A DNA stretch of 64,000 nucleotides from UBA5158 sp963692955 (GTDB lineage Bacteria > Pseudomonadota > Gammaproteobacteria > DSM-16500). The notes under the pieces are model-generated. The model was not told where the DNA came from and searched no databases. It was given only the letters and a program-made list of their open reading frames with translations. A program made the position numbers and the translations under genes. The stretch lies in contig OY843587.1 in the NCBI GenBank assembly GCA_963692955.1, positions 2,356,001-2,420,000 of the forward strand, in the 5' to 3' direction. Positions 44,745 to 56,500 of the stretch are shown piece by piece; positions within the stretch are counted from its first letter, which is position 1, and every line of letters starts with the position of its first letter.

Positions 44745-45770
44745 TTACAAAAGAATTTGATGTTTCAAAAATTCTTGCGCGGTGTGGTTCCAAGAATATT
44801 GCGCGGCACGGCGTATGCAAGCTTCTTTTTTTAAGGTTAAACAATTTAGCGCCGCTGCTTGTAAATTTTCGGAAGTGTAACCAGTCACGCCCTGCTCGAT
44901 GATATCCAACGGGCCCATCACAGGATACGCGGCGATGGGAAGACCGCACGCTAGCGCTTCTAAATTCGTAAGACCAAATGTATCGAAGCGCGACGGAAAA
45001 ACAAATACGTCGCCCGAACTCAACAGCGCACGCACATTTTCATACGGTAAAAACACCGCTTTGCCATCATATTTATTTTGTAAAAAATTTTTATGCGGGC
45101 CATTACCAATCACAAATTTAGTGCCGGGCAAATCAAGATCTAAAAACGCTTCGAGATTTTTTTCTTTTGACAATCGTGATAAAGACATAAAATAAGGCCG
45201 CGGATAATCGGCAAGCAAATCTGGTTTAGGATCGTAATAAAAACTTTTTGAATCGACGCCGAGCGGAAAATCTTCGATAGGATTTTCGATGCCATTATTT
45301 CGCAGCAATTCCACCAAGCGCGGGGTTGAAACGTGAATAACACTCGATGGTTTGTAATACCAACGTAAATACGACCACACGAGCGCGGGCGGCATATGCA
45401 GCCAATGCTTCATGCCAATGTCCCAGTTCGTGTGGTAAGCGCTTGAATATGGAATGTTGTGCTCAACGCAATATTGCCGCGCGGAAATTCCCAAACCCAC
45501 TTCTGATTGAATATGCACGGCGTCTGGTTTGAGCGACTCAAATAATTCGCCAAAGCGTTTGGATATCACGCCGGAAAACATGGGAATGAGTGTATGTGTC
45601 AGCGTTGTTTTATCGGTTTTAAGCGGTGTGGGATGATTGAAAAAAGTTATTTCGTGGCCTTTTTTTTCAAGAATATCGGCGATTTGGTTATAATATCGCC
45701 CTACGCCCATGTCTTTGGAGTCTCTATTTGCAAATGTCGCCACCAAAATTCGCATGTGAGATTTTTCCAT
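44745..45770 (-). CDS. GT4-type glycosyltransferase
   Basis: 341 aa with the GT-B fold. N-terminal ILVATFANRDSKDMGVGRYY, central YFMSLSRLSKEKNLEAFLD, and the donor-site E-x7-E region FPSRFDTFGLTNLEALACG. It resembles bacterial mannosyl/glucosyltransferases acting on lipids (MgtA-like), but donor and acceptor are unknown. A start at 45755 (MRILVATF) is equally possible and fits homologues better. The gene is divergent from the esterase. Confidence 0.85.
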   Translation of the reverse strand: MEKSHMRILVATFANRDSKDMGVGRYYNQIADILEKKGHEITFFNHPTPLKTDKTTLTHTLIPMFSGVISKRFGELFESLKPDAVHIQSEVGLGISARQYCVEHNIPYSSAYHTNWDIGMKHWLHMPPALVWSYLRWYYKPSSVIHVSTPRLVELLRNNGIENPIEDFPLGVDSKSFYYDPKPDLLADYPRPYFMSLSRLSKEKNLEAFLDLDLPGTKFVIGNGPHKNFLQNKYDGKAVFLPYENVRALLSSGDVFVFPSRFDTFGLTNLEALACGLPIAAYPVMGPLDIIEQGVTGYTSENLQAAALNCLTLKKEACIRRAAQYSWNHTAQEFLKHQILL

Positions 45771-45890
45771 ATCCCTGTTTAGTTATTATTCAACAAATTA
45801 GGTTGGAAATCAAGCAATGCTTTGCCTAGCTAAAGTTTTTATAAAAACTTAAAATGCTTTTACCTCGTATTACTTTAAGGTTTGGATGAA

Positions 45891-46514
45891 GTGAAATTTA
45901 AAAAATCCGCTCTGCTATTATTTTATTTTTTAATTTGCAATTTATTCCTCACCGCATGCGAGCAACAGCAAACAGATTTTCGTCCGTTAGCCGCTAGTGC
46001 AATCATCGTCGCGTTTGGCGATAGCCTGACTTTTGGAACCGGCGCCACACCCGAAACAAATTATCCTAAAAATCTCGAAAAAATAATTGGCCATCGAGTG
46101 ATAAACGCCGGTGTGCCCGGCGAAGAAACGAGTGGCGGACTCGCGCGGATCAAAACCGTGTTAGATCAATATAATCCGCAACTCGTCATTCTCTGCTTAG
46201 GTGGAAATGATTTCCTCCACAAAAAATCTCTAGACCAAACCAAACAAAATTTAACATCCATCATCCAAATTATCAAAGCTAGCGGCGCGCAAGTATTATT
46301 AGTCGGCGTGCCGACAGTTAATATAAATTTAGCCGTGCCGGATTTATATAATGAAATAAGTGCGGAGTTGAACGTACCCGTCGATAATAATATTCTGCCC
46401 GTGCTGTTAGGCGAACCGCAATACAAATCAGATTACATCCATTTGAACGGCGCGGGTTATAAAATTTTCGCGCAAGACGTGGCGGATTTTTTAAAAGCTC
46501 GGGGAGCGCTTTGA
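45891..46514 (+). CDS. SGNH/GDSL lipase-esterase, lipoprotein
   Basis: 207 aa from the GTG at 45891; a TTG at 45882 is too close to AAGG. The N-terminus is a lipoprotein signal ending LTAC, so it is probably lipid-anchored. Block I is FGDSLTFG, block III is GGNDFL and the C-terminal DYIHLNGAGY supplies Asp and His. This matches TesA/arylesterase-type hydrolases, which cleave acyl or acetyl esters. No obvious operon partner. Confidence 0.88.
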   Translation: MKFKKSALLLFYFLICNLFLTACEQQQTDFRPLAASAIIVAFGDSLTFGTGATPETNYPKNLEKIIGHRVINAGVPGEETSGGLARIKTVLDQYNPQLVILCLGGNDFLHKKSLDQTKQNLTSIIQIIKASGAQVLLVGVPTVNINLAVPDLYNEISAELNVPVDNNILPVLLGEPQYKSDYIHLNGAGYKIFAQDVADFLKARGAL

Positions 46515-46593
46515 GGGGAATTATTTTTTTTCTAACGCATTTAAAACAGTATCGACCTACATTTTTCTTTGAAATTTACAATGCTGCGTAACG

Positions 46594-47493
46594 GTGCTTT
46601 CGAAAGAATTTGTTTCATACATTTTAATTCCCGGCGACCGCCCTCCGCAAAATTTAAAATGGCCACAAGATTTTTTATTCACCATGCAAATATATGTTGC
46701 TTGGGCTGATGAGTCCATCACATCGTCCACCATGTCACTCGGATTTTCGCAAGGCATGCCGTCATCGTTTATCAGTATTAATAATAAAACAATCCCCCTA
46801 CTGCTAGACAGCGGTGCTACAAAAGTTTCTTTAGCTTTAAGCAAAGATGTTTTAAAAAAATTAAACGTCACTTACACCGGCGCAACTCATTGCTTACGCG
46901 CGGTTGACGGCCACTAATGCATGAGGAAATTCATTATTCCCAGTGTGAAAGTCGGCAATTTCCTATTACGTAACGTGCCTGGCGAAGAATTAAAAAAACT
47001 GTGGGGCGGTTCCACCGAAGGCTTCATAGAGACTCCGGCTGCAAAGAATGGGGTGATTGGTTTGGAATTTCTACGGAAATATAATATTTTATTAGATTAT
47101 AAAAATCATGAAATAACTTACTTTCAACATCAAACCTATCCTAAGAATTTAAACCTTGCAAGTTGTCATCCGGTAAAAACAGATTTTGTTCGCGGGGTTG
47201 TCGCGAATTACTTTTTTAATAATAAAAATAATATCATGGTGCTAGATACCGGCTCGAACTTGTCGATCATCAAATCTAACGCAGACAAAGTTTTTTATCC
47301 TTGTGAAGCAGAGCATGACAATGATTTTAAAAATTGTCGAGTTAATAAAGTTTCATTATTTCCAAATCAAAAATCAGAAGATTTTTATGTTCAAGATTTA
47401 AATTTACCTTTTGATGGCATTATCGGGTCGGCTTATATTCAAAACCATAAGATATTTATCGATGCTGACAAAAAGGTAATTTATTTGTGTTAG
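46594..47493 (+). pseudogene. Retropepsin-like aspartic protease interrupted by one stop
   Basis: Two lobes lie in one frame: LLLDSGATKVSLAL near 46795 and MVLDTGSNLSIIKS near 47237, each with the D-S/T-G motif of aspartic proteases. A single TAA at 46915-46917 separates them, after CLRAVDGH and before CMRKFIIPSVKVGNF. Sequence on both sides continues the same domain, so this is a nonsense mutation rather than two genes. The start is unclear (GTG 46594 or ATG 46684). Read-through or a sequencing error are alternatives. Confidence 0.75.
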
Positions 47494-47511
47494 CGAACAA
47501 GTTTCACAGAC

Positions 47512-47537
47512 AAAAAAACCAGCGGGGATACCGCTGG
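47512..47537 (-). terminator. Intrinsic terminator of the giant adhesin gene
   Basis: Minus strand CCAGCGG, five-base loop, CCGCTGG, then seven T. The stem is perfect (47537-47519) and lies 23 bases after the stop at 47560. Confidence 0.9.
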
Positions 47538-47559
47538 GAGAGGCTACTTAGATTTTATT

Positions 47560-50500
47560 TTATTTCAATTTTTTAATGTGATGTTCTTGCGTATCACTAG
47601 AGCAGTTAGGGAAGATGCTTTCGTTACTTAGATCGTTATCACCTTCTACTTGATCAGTTAATAATTCATTCAAGTTAGTCATAGTGAATGAAACGATGAT
47701 GCTGGATTGCGACAAGGTATTGTTTTGCGCCTTCGCCGTGTTAGTAATGTTGTTGCTGGTGTCAGTGCTAGCGTTCGCATTCGTGCTGCTGGTCGTCGTA
47801 CCTGTTTCACCCGTAATATTCGAGTTGTAACCGGTTGGCGAATTAAGCACGCCGACGACATCCACGCCACCGTTGTTAGCTGAGGCTGCTGCGGAAGCCG
47901 CTGCCGCTGCTTGTGGGTTGTTGATAGCTGGCGGTATAAACACGGCGCCATTGCTTGGCAAGCCCGCGCTGATAGAGCTGCTAGAACTGCTGACCGAGGT
48001 TGGGTTCGTCAAGTTAAAGTTAACAAAGCTTAACACTTTACCGTTCGTCGTCGCGGTTTGCGCTGCTTGGTCAATCGTCGCTTGCGCAGTAAAGGTAACC
48101 ACCGTGTTCGAGCTTGGGCTTTCAAAGGTATCAAACCCATTGAATACGATTGGATCGTTGATGAAGCCTGATAAGGGGCCTGTGATCGTCAAGCTATTCA
48201 CTTTGTTAGGTGCGGCAATCACGATCGTGCCGTTGTTGGATGTGTCATTCAAGTAGTTAACATTGGTGAAGTTACCAATGACCGCTGATGAGTTGTTGGT
48301 CGTGAAGCCATTGCTTTCGCCGAGAATGGTGGCAGTAATTGGCGTCGCATAACCTGAGTAATCTAACGTGTTGGTCGTCGAGGTCAGGCTGCCCGTGCCG
48401 CCATTGATGGACACGATGCTAGAGCCGTTACCAAAGAAGAAGGTGTTATTGCCCGTGCCACCCGTTAAGTTTTGGATTTGACTGAAGCTGTTAACACCCG
48501 TTGCGGTACCGCTATTGGTGCCATTGATGTTGAAGATATCCGTCGCGTTGTTATCGCCGACTAACGTGTTGTTTTGCGTCGTGCCGCCGGTGACGCTGCC
48601 GATCGTGCCGCCCATGAGCGTGAAGGTATTAGCTAAGTTACCACCGACCAAGTTTTGAATTTGACTGAAGTTAAAGCCGCCGGACATTTCAGCGACGCCG
48701 GTGATGTTACCGGTATCAAGCGAGGTGATATTGAAGTTTTGGCCGGCGTCATTGGTTTGTACGGTCAAGGTGTTGTTGCCACCCGCGCTGCCCGTCACAT
48801 TCAAGTTCGCGACCGCTAAGTTACCCGTCAACGTAAAGTTGTTATTGCCCGCGCTGCCGACTAAGTTCAAGTTCTTATTACCGCTGACACCATTCATTAA
48901 ATCAAGGTTAGCGCCCGTCGTTAAGGTCGCGTTAGCCCCTAATGCTACCGCTGCGTTATAAGTTTGGCTGCCGGTGCTGACGACGCTGCCGCCATTAATA
49001 TTCACCGTACTTGCGTTGAATAAGATGTCGTTAGCCGCGGTCACGGTACCGTTGTAAGTTTGCGCGCCGCTGGTGGTGACGCTGCCGCCGTTTAATGCGA
49101 CGTTAGCCGCCGTCAAGCTGGTGAGCGCCGTGTTAGAGCCGATAGCACTAGCAAAGGTCGTGGTGCCAGCGCCGCTGACCGTCAAGCCAAACGCGCCGTC
49201 TACCGTGCCATTGACGTTCATCGTATCAGAAGAGATGCCCGTGCTAAGGGTGCTGTTACCCGTTAAGGCGATGTTGCTATTGATCACAGCGTTACCTGAT
49301 GCCGCGATCGTGCCCGCATTGTTAATACCCGTTGAAGAAGTTAACGTACTGTTGGTGAGTTCTAATTCGCCCGCTGCGCCAACGCTGACATTATTCAAGG
49401 TAGCAGAGCTTGCGAGATTCAAGATACCGCCTTGAACGGAAGTTGGGCCCGTATAGGCGACGTTGCTTAACGTCAATTCGCCAGCGCCGGTCTTCGTTAA
49501 GCTGCCCGCACCCGATAATGTACCGGTGTAACTGTCATTGCCCGACGCATTGTTAACGGTTAACGCCAAGCCAGAGTTCAGCGCGAAGTTGCCTGTGCCT
49601 TCTAAGCCGCCCACCGTCATGCTAGTGATCGAAGAATCCAGCGCTAAGTTGCCGCCGTTCAAGTTCAACATACTAGCGGTAGAGATCGCGTTTTCCGCAC
49701 CGGCGTTATTCGAATCTAATGTTAACGTACCCGCGCTCACGTTGGTCGCGCCCGTGTAGGTATTAGTAGAAGCTAACGTTAAGTTACCGCTGCCCATTTT
49801 CGTTAAACTACCTGCGCCGCTAATGTCACCGGAGAAGATCGAGGAATTATTATCATTGGTACCGCCGATGGTTAAGGTGGTCGCAGCGGAAGAACCTAAG
49901 TTAATATTACCCGCGCCGCTTAAGGAGCCGATCGTGTCACTGATGTTATTCAAGTTAAAGTTCGAACCAGACGCCAAGGTCACGTCACTATAAGAAGAAA
50001 CTGAACCCGTGCCGCTTAATGCTAACGTACTATTATTAGAAACGTTAGTCGCGCCCGTATAAGTGTTAGCTGCTGCGAACGTTAAGGTGCTGCCGCCGTT
50101 AATCGAGACACCTAAGTTACCCGTTAAGCTGGTAGAGACAGAGGCGCTACTGACGTTAGCGAAGGTCAACACTGCTGCGGAACTGCTATTACTATTGGTA
50201 ATCACACCGCTGCCCGTCACGCTATTGGACAAGGATTGTGAGAAGCCGGCTAAATCAAAGGACCCTGCGTCAGACAAGCTCGTGCCGGTAGGTAAAGCGT
50301 TGGTTTCGCCAGAGATAATTGTGCTGCTGCTGCCGATCGAGGTAGCACCCGTGTAAGTGTTAACACCTGCCAAGGTCAGAGCGCCGGTACCTGTTTCAGC
50401 TAACGATAAGTTACCCGTCAAAGCACCGGAGTAACTTTCCGCACTACTGTTGTTGAGAGTAAACGTACCCGCCGTCGTACTGCTGTTGGTAACCGTACCC

Positions 50501-53500
50501 GTGCTGCTAGGATCGATGCCAGCGACTTGTTGTGAGAAGCCAACTAAATCTAACGTACCACTGTTAAATAATGTCGTCGTCGTTGGTAAGGCGTTCGCAA
50601 TACCGTCGGCAATCGTGCTGCCCGTATTAATCGTCGTCGCACCGGTATAAGTATTTGCACCCGTTAAGGTCAAGGCCGCGCTGCCGCCAGCGGTCAGACC
50701 AACATTACCCGTAATATGACCGGCATAAGAATCTGCTGACGTGTTGTCAACTAACAAGGTACTTGCCGTCGCGCTGCCGTTGGTAATCACACCATTACCG
50801 GTAATCTTCGTCGCTTGTTGCGAGAAGCCATTCAAGTTCAACGTACCTGAGTTAGCGATGCCGCTAGACGCTGTCGAAATGGCGTTAGACACACCTTCCA
50901 CTAACGTACTGCCGCTGCCGATCGTGGTCGAGCCGGTGTAGGTGTTCACGCCGTTCAACGTTAATGATCCGGTACCCGTTTCGGCTAAGCCGACTAAACC
51001 TGTGATCGTACCATTAAAGATAGAGTTCGCCGCCGTCGTGCTAACCAGCAAGGCCGCTGACGTCGTGCTGCCGTTGGTTACCACACCGGTGCCGCTGAGG
51101 CCATTAACTTGTTGCGCGAAGCCGTTCAAGTTCAAGGTACCGTTGTCGATCACGGTAGCGCCGGAAGCTAACGCGCCGCTCACGCCAAGGACGATGGAAC
51201 CGCTGTTGATGGTCGTTGTACCCGTGTAGGTGTCATGGCCGCTTAAGGTCAGCGCGCCGCCGTTATTCTTCACTAACGCTAAGTTACCCGTGATAGTGCC
51301 GCCGTAGTTAGCCGACGCCGTATCATTAATCGTTAACACACCCGCGGTAGTGTTGTTGGAGTTGGTAATGATACCCGCGCTGCTAGCGCCCAAGTTACCG
51401 ATAGTTTGTGACATGCCCGCAGTATCAAATGTCGCACCCGCGGCAACCGTTAACGTCGTACCAGTCGCTAAAGCGTTATTCACACCATCAACAATCGAAC
51501 CCACTGAGATCGTGGTGGCACCCGTGTAAGTATTCGCCGCGTTCAAGGTCAATGCGCCCGCGCCTACTTTAGTCAAGGACAATGAATTTTCTAACACACC
51601 GGCGTAACTATCAGCCGTGGCGTTATTCACTTCTAACGTACCGCCGGTGCCGGTGACAAAACCGCTGCCGGTGACGCTGCTGACTTCTTGTGTGAAGGCG
51701 CCGACACTTAAGATAGCGCCAGAGCCGATAGACAAGGCGGTATTATTAGCTAACGCGCCGCTCACGCCTTCCGTCACTAAACCACTAGCAACCGTGGTGG
51801 TACCGGTGTAGGTATCAACACCTTTCAAGGTTAAGTTGCCAGAACCATTCAACGTTAAGCTCAAGTTGCCGGTGATGGTACCATTATATGTATCTGCCGC
51901 GGTGTTCTTCACGGTAAAGGTATCTGCCGTACCACTGCTGTTGGTGACATTACCCGTACCGGTCATGTTACCCACGGTTTGTGAATAGCCGCTCAAGTTC
52001 AAGATACCGTTATTGATAAGTGTGCTTAAGGAGGAAGTGGTTAACGCATTGGTATTGCCTAAATCAATGGTGCTGACACTGCTAATGTTCGTGTTACCCG
52101 TATAAGTATTCGCGCCCGATAAAGTCAACGCTTGTGTACCGGAAGCTGTTAATCCTAAATTACCGGTGAGAGTACCAGCAAAGGAATCCGCAGCGGTCGT
52201 GTTATCAATATTCATGGTAGCAGCGGTCGCCGATGAGTTAGTGACATTACCCGCGCCCGTTAAGCTGGCCACTTGTTGTGAGAAGCCGGCTAAATTCAAC
52301 GTGCCAGCATCAGAGAGCGACGTCGTCGTCGGTAATGCATTAGCAATACCTTCCACTATGCTGCTGCCCGTGTTGATCGTGGTGCTGCCCGAGTAAGTGC
52401 TAGCGCCATTTAACGTCAACGCAGCGTTGCCCGCAGCGGTCACAGAAGTCTTGCCAGTGATCGCACCGCTATAGGTTTCTGTCGCGCTGTTGCTAATTGT
52501 CAAACTGTCCGCTGTGCTAGAGCTGTTGATGATAGAACCAACACCCGTCACACCCGCGATGGTTTGGGAGTGGCCGTCTAAATCTAACGAACTACCTGTT
52601 CCCGTCAAGGCAACAACAGTTGAGGAGGATAATGCGCCGGTCGCGCCGATTTGAATGTCACCGCTACCAGAGACAGTGGTTAAGCCGGTGTATGTGTTAG
52701 CACCTGTCAAAGTTAACATGCCGGAACCGCTCGACGTTAAGCCGCCTGCGCCGGATAATGAACCGCCATAAATATCGTTCGCGGAATTTGCAACTGTTAA
52801 AGTCACGCCGCTACTCAAGAAGATGCTACCGTTACCCGTTAAGTCAGCGACAGTCTTGCTAAAGCCTAAGCCAAGTTCACCGGGGCTATTGATTACAAGT
52901 GCGCTAGCCGATGGGATCGCATTGATAGAGCCGTCCGTTAAAATACCATTGTTAATTGTCGTGGTACCCGTGTAAGAGTTATCGGTCGACAGCGTCAAAT
53001 TACCCGTGCCAACTTTCGTTAGACCACCGGCGCCGCTCATCGTGCCGCTGAAGGTAGTGGAAGTGTTATCGTTACCAATGGTTAACACAGTCGAGCTTAA
53101 CGTACCGGTAGTGATATGACCGCCACCGCTTAAGGAGCCGATGCTGTCGCTATCATCATTCATATTGAAGTTTGTACCTGCGGCGAGAATTAACGCGCTG
53201 TCGAGTGGGACTGCACCGCTGCCGCTTAAGGATAACGTACCGGCGCTGATGGTGGTGGCACCTGAGTAGGTATTAGCCGCTGTTAAGGTTAAACCGCCAT
53301 TATTCATTTCCGTCAACGCTAAGCTGCCAGTTAACGTCGTATTAAGTGTATCTGCAGCGCTGTTATTTAACGTCAAGGTCGCAGCGGTTGCACTAGTGAT
53401 AGTACCAGCACCCGTTAAGCTACCCAATTTTTGTGAGTTGCCATTTAAATTCAATGTGCCAGCATCAGTTAAAGCAGTACCGGTTGGTAAGGCGTTAGCG

Positions 53501-56500
53501 ACATTTTCAACGATCGTACCCGCCGCGATAGAAGTCGCGCCTGTATAAGTATTAGCGTTACCTAAGGTCAACGTGCCCAAGCCGCTCTTCGTTAAGCCTA
53601 AGTTACCAGTGATCGTGCCTGAGTAAGTATCAGCGCCGGCGTTAGCAATTTTAAATGTACCCGCTGTCGCATTGGAGTTCGTCACGACACTGCTGTTGCT
53701 GCCAGTGATGTTAGTCACTTGTTGAGAGAAACCGTTCGTGTCAATCGTACCGTTGTTAGTGACCGCACTCGAAGTAGAGATAGCGTTTGCTACGCCGTCT
53801 TTGATTTCACTGCTAGCATTAATCAGGGTCGCACCGGTATACGTATTAGCGGCATTCGTTAAGGTCACAATGCCCGTGCCGCTATCGGTCACGTTCATGC
53901 TGCCTTGCAGAGCGGCGTCAACATTACTCGCCGTGCCGATATTCAATGTCAGGGTGCCAGTGCCGGTGCTGCTGGTGACAGTACCCATGCCCGTCAAGCT
54001 AGATACTTGTTGTGAATTACCATTCAAGTCTAACGTCGCACCCATTTGGTCCGTGAGCGCCGCACTGCTGCCTAAGGCATTACTCGCACCTAATTCGATC
54101 GTGCCGGAAGAGATAGTGGTGCCGCCTGAATAGGTGTTCGCGCTATTCAATAGTAACGTGCCGGTGCCTGACATCGTTAACGATAAGTTACCCGTTAATG
54201 TGCCCGCGTACGTGTCTGGCGCGCCACTCGTGCTAACCGCCACGGTGACCGGTGAGCCAGTAGCACTATTCGTAATCACGCCGCTGCCCGAGATATTAGA
54301 GAACGATTGTGCATTACCATTAATGTTTAACGTGCCGTTGTCAGTTAACGCTGTACCACTGGTTAACGCGCCCGCTGAACCCGCCGTCAACGTGCCGTTC
54401 GCATTAATCATCGTCGCGCCGGTATACGTATCTGTACCTGACAAGGTAAGATTACCCGTGCCTGACATCGTTAAGCCTAACTTGCCGGTGATCGAACCAG
54501 CGTATCCATCTACGCCACTGTTCGCGATATTAAATACACCCGCGGTGCTGCTTGAGTTCGTCACCACACTCGTCATGCTACCAACGATGCTAGCGACTTG
54601 CTGTGAATTACCGTTCGTGTCTATCGTACCATTGTTAGTGACCGCGCTTGCGCTTGAGATACCGTTTGCTACGCCGTCGTTGATTTCGCTGTTGACATTA
54701 ATCGTGGTGGCGCCCGTATACGTATTAGCGGCATTTGTTAAAGTCACAATGCCCGTGCCACTATCGGTCACGTTCATGCTGCCTTGCAGAGCGGCGTCAA
54801 CATTACTCGCCGTGCCGATATTCAATGTCAGAGTGCCAGTGCCGGTGCTGCTGGTGACAGTACCCATGCCCGTCAAGCTAGACACTTGTTGTGAATTACC
54901 ATTCAAGTCTAACGTCGCACCCGTTTGATCCGTGAGCGCCGCACTGCTGCCTAAGGCATTACTCGCACCTAATTCAATCGTGCCGGAAGAAATAGTGGTG
55001 CCGCCTGTATAGGTATTCGCGCTATTCAATAGTAACGTGCCGGTGCCTGACATCGTTAACGATAAGTTACCCGTTAATGTACCCGCGTACGTGTCTGGCG
55101 CGCCACTCGTGCTAACCGCCACGGTGACCGGTGAGCCAGTAGCACTATTCGTAATCACGCCGCTGCCCGAGATATTAGAGAACGATTGTGCATAACCATT
55201 AATGTTTAACGTGCCGTTGTCAGTTAACGCTGTACCACTGGTTAACGCGCCCGCTGAACCCGCCGTCAATGTGCCGTTCGCATTAATCATCGTCGCGCCG
55301 GTATACGTATCGGTACCTGACAAGGTTAAGTTACCCGTGCCTGACATCGTTAAGCCTAACTTGCCGGTGATCGACCCAGCGTATGTATCTACGCCACTGT
55401 TCGCGATATTAAACACACCCGCGGTGCTGCTGGAGTTCGTCACCACACTCGTCATGCTACCAACGATGCTAGCGACTTGTTGTGAATTACCGTTCGTGTC
55501 TATCGTACCGTTGTTAGTGACCGCGCTTGTGCTTGAGATACCGTTTGCCACGCCGTCGTTGATTTCGCTGTTGGCATTAATCGTGGTGGCGCCCGTATAC
55601 GTATTAGCGGCATTCGTTAAGGTGACAACACCTGCGCCCGCATCCGTTACATTCATGCTGCCTTGCAGAGCGGCGTCAACATTACTCGCCGTGCCAATAT
55701 TCAATGTCAGGGTGCCAGTGCCGGTGCTGCTGGTGACAGTACCCATGCCCGTCAAGCTAGACACTTGTTGTGAATTACCATTCAAGTCTAACGTCGCACC
55801 CGTTTGATCCGTGAGCGCCGCACTGCTGCCTAAGGCATTACTCGCACCTAATTCAATCGTGCCGGAAGAGATAGTGGTGCCGCCTGTATAGGTATTCGCG
55901 CTATTCAATAGTAACGTGCCGGTGCCTGACATCGTTAACGATAAGTTACCCGTTAATGTACCCGCGTACGTGTCTGGCGCGCCACTCGTGCTAACCGCCA
56001 CGGTGACCGGTGAGCCAGTAGCACTATTCGTAATAACGCCGCTGCCCGAGATATTAGAGAACGATTGTGCATTACCATTAATGTTTAACGTGCCGTTGTC
56101 AGTTAACGCTGTACCACTGGTTAACGCGCCCGCTGAACCCGCCGTCAACGTGCCGTTCGCATTAATCATCGTCGCGCCGGTATACGTATCTGTACCTGAC
56201 AAGGTAAGATTACCCGTGCCTGACATCGTTAAGCCTAAATTGCCGGTGATCGAACCAGCGTATCCATCTACGCCACTGTTCGCGATATTAAATACACCCG
56301 CGGTGCTGCTTGAGTTCGTCACCACACTCGTCATGCTACCAACGATGCTAGCGACTTGTTGTGAATTACCGTTCGTGTCTATCGTACCATTGTTAGTGAC
56401 CGCGCTTGCGCTTGAGATACCGTTTGCTACGCCGTCGTTGATTTCGCTGTTGACATTAATCGTGGTGGCGCCCGTATACGTATTAGCGGCATTTGTTAAA

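Noticed and set aside
46557..46871. 104-codon minus-strand frame opposite the aspartic protease
   Set aside because: Shadow of the protease-coding strand, whose motifs are clear.
54134..54928. 264-codon plus-strand frames inside the giant gene, repeated several times
   Set aside because: They recur only because the sense repeats recur; products are Val/Pro/Leu-rich and no independent gene signal is present.
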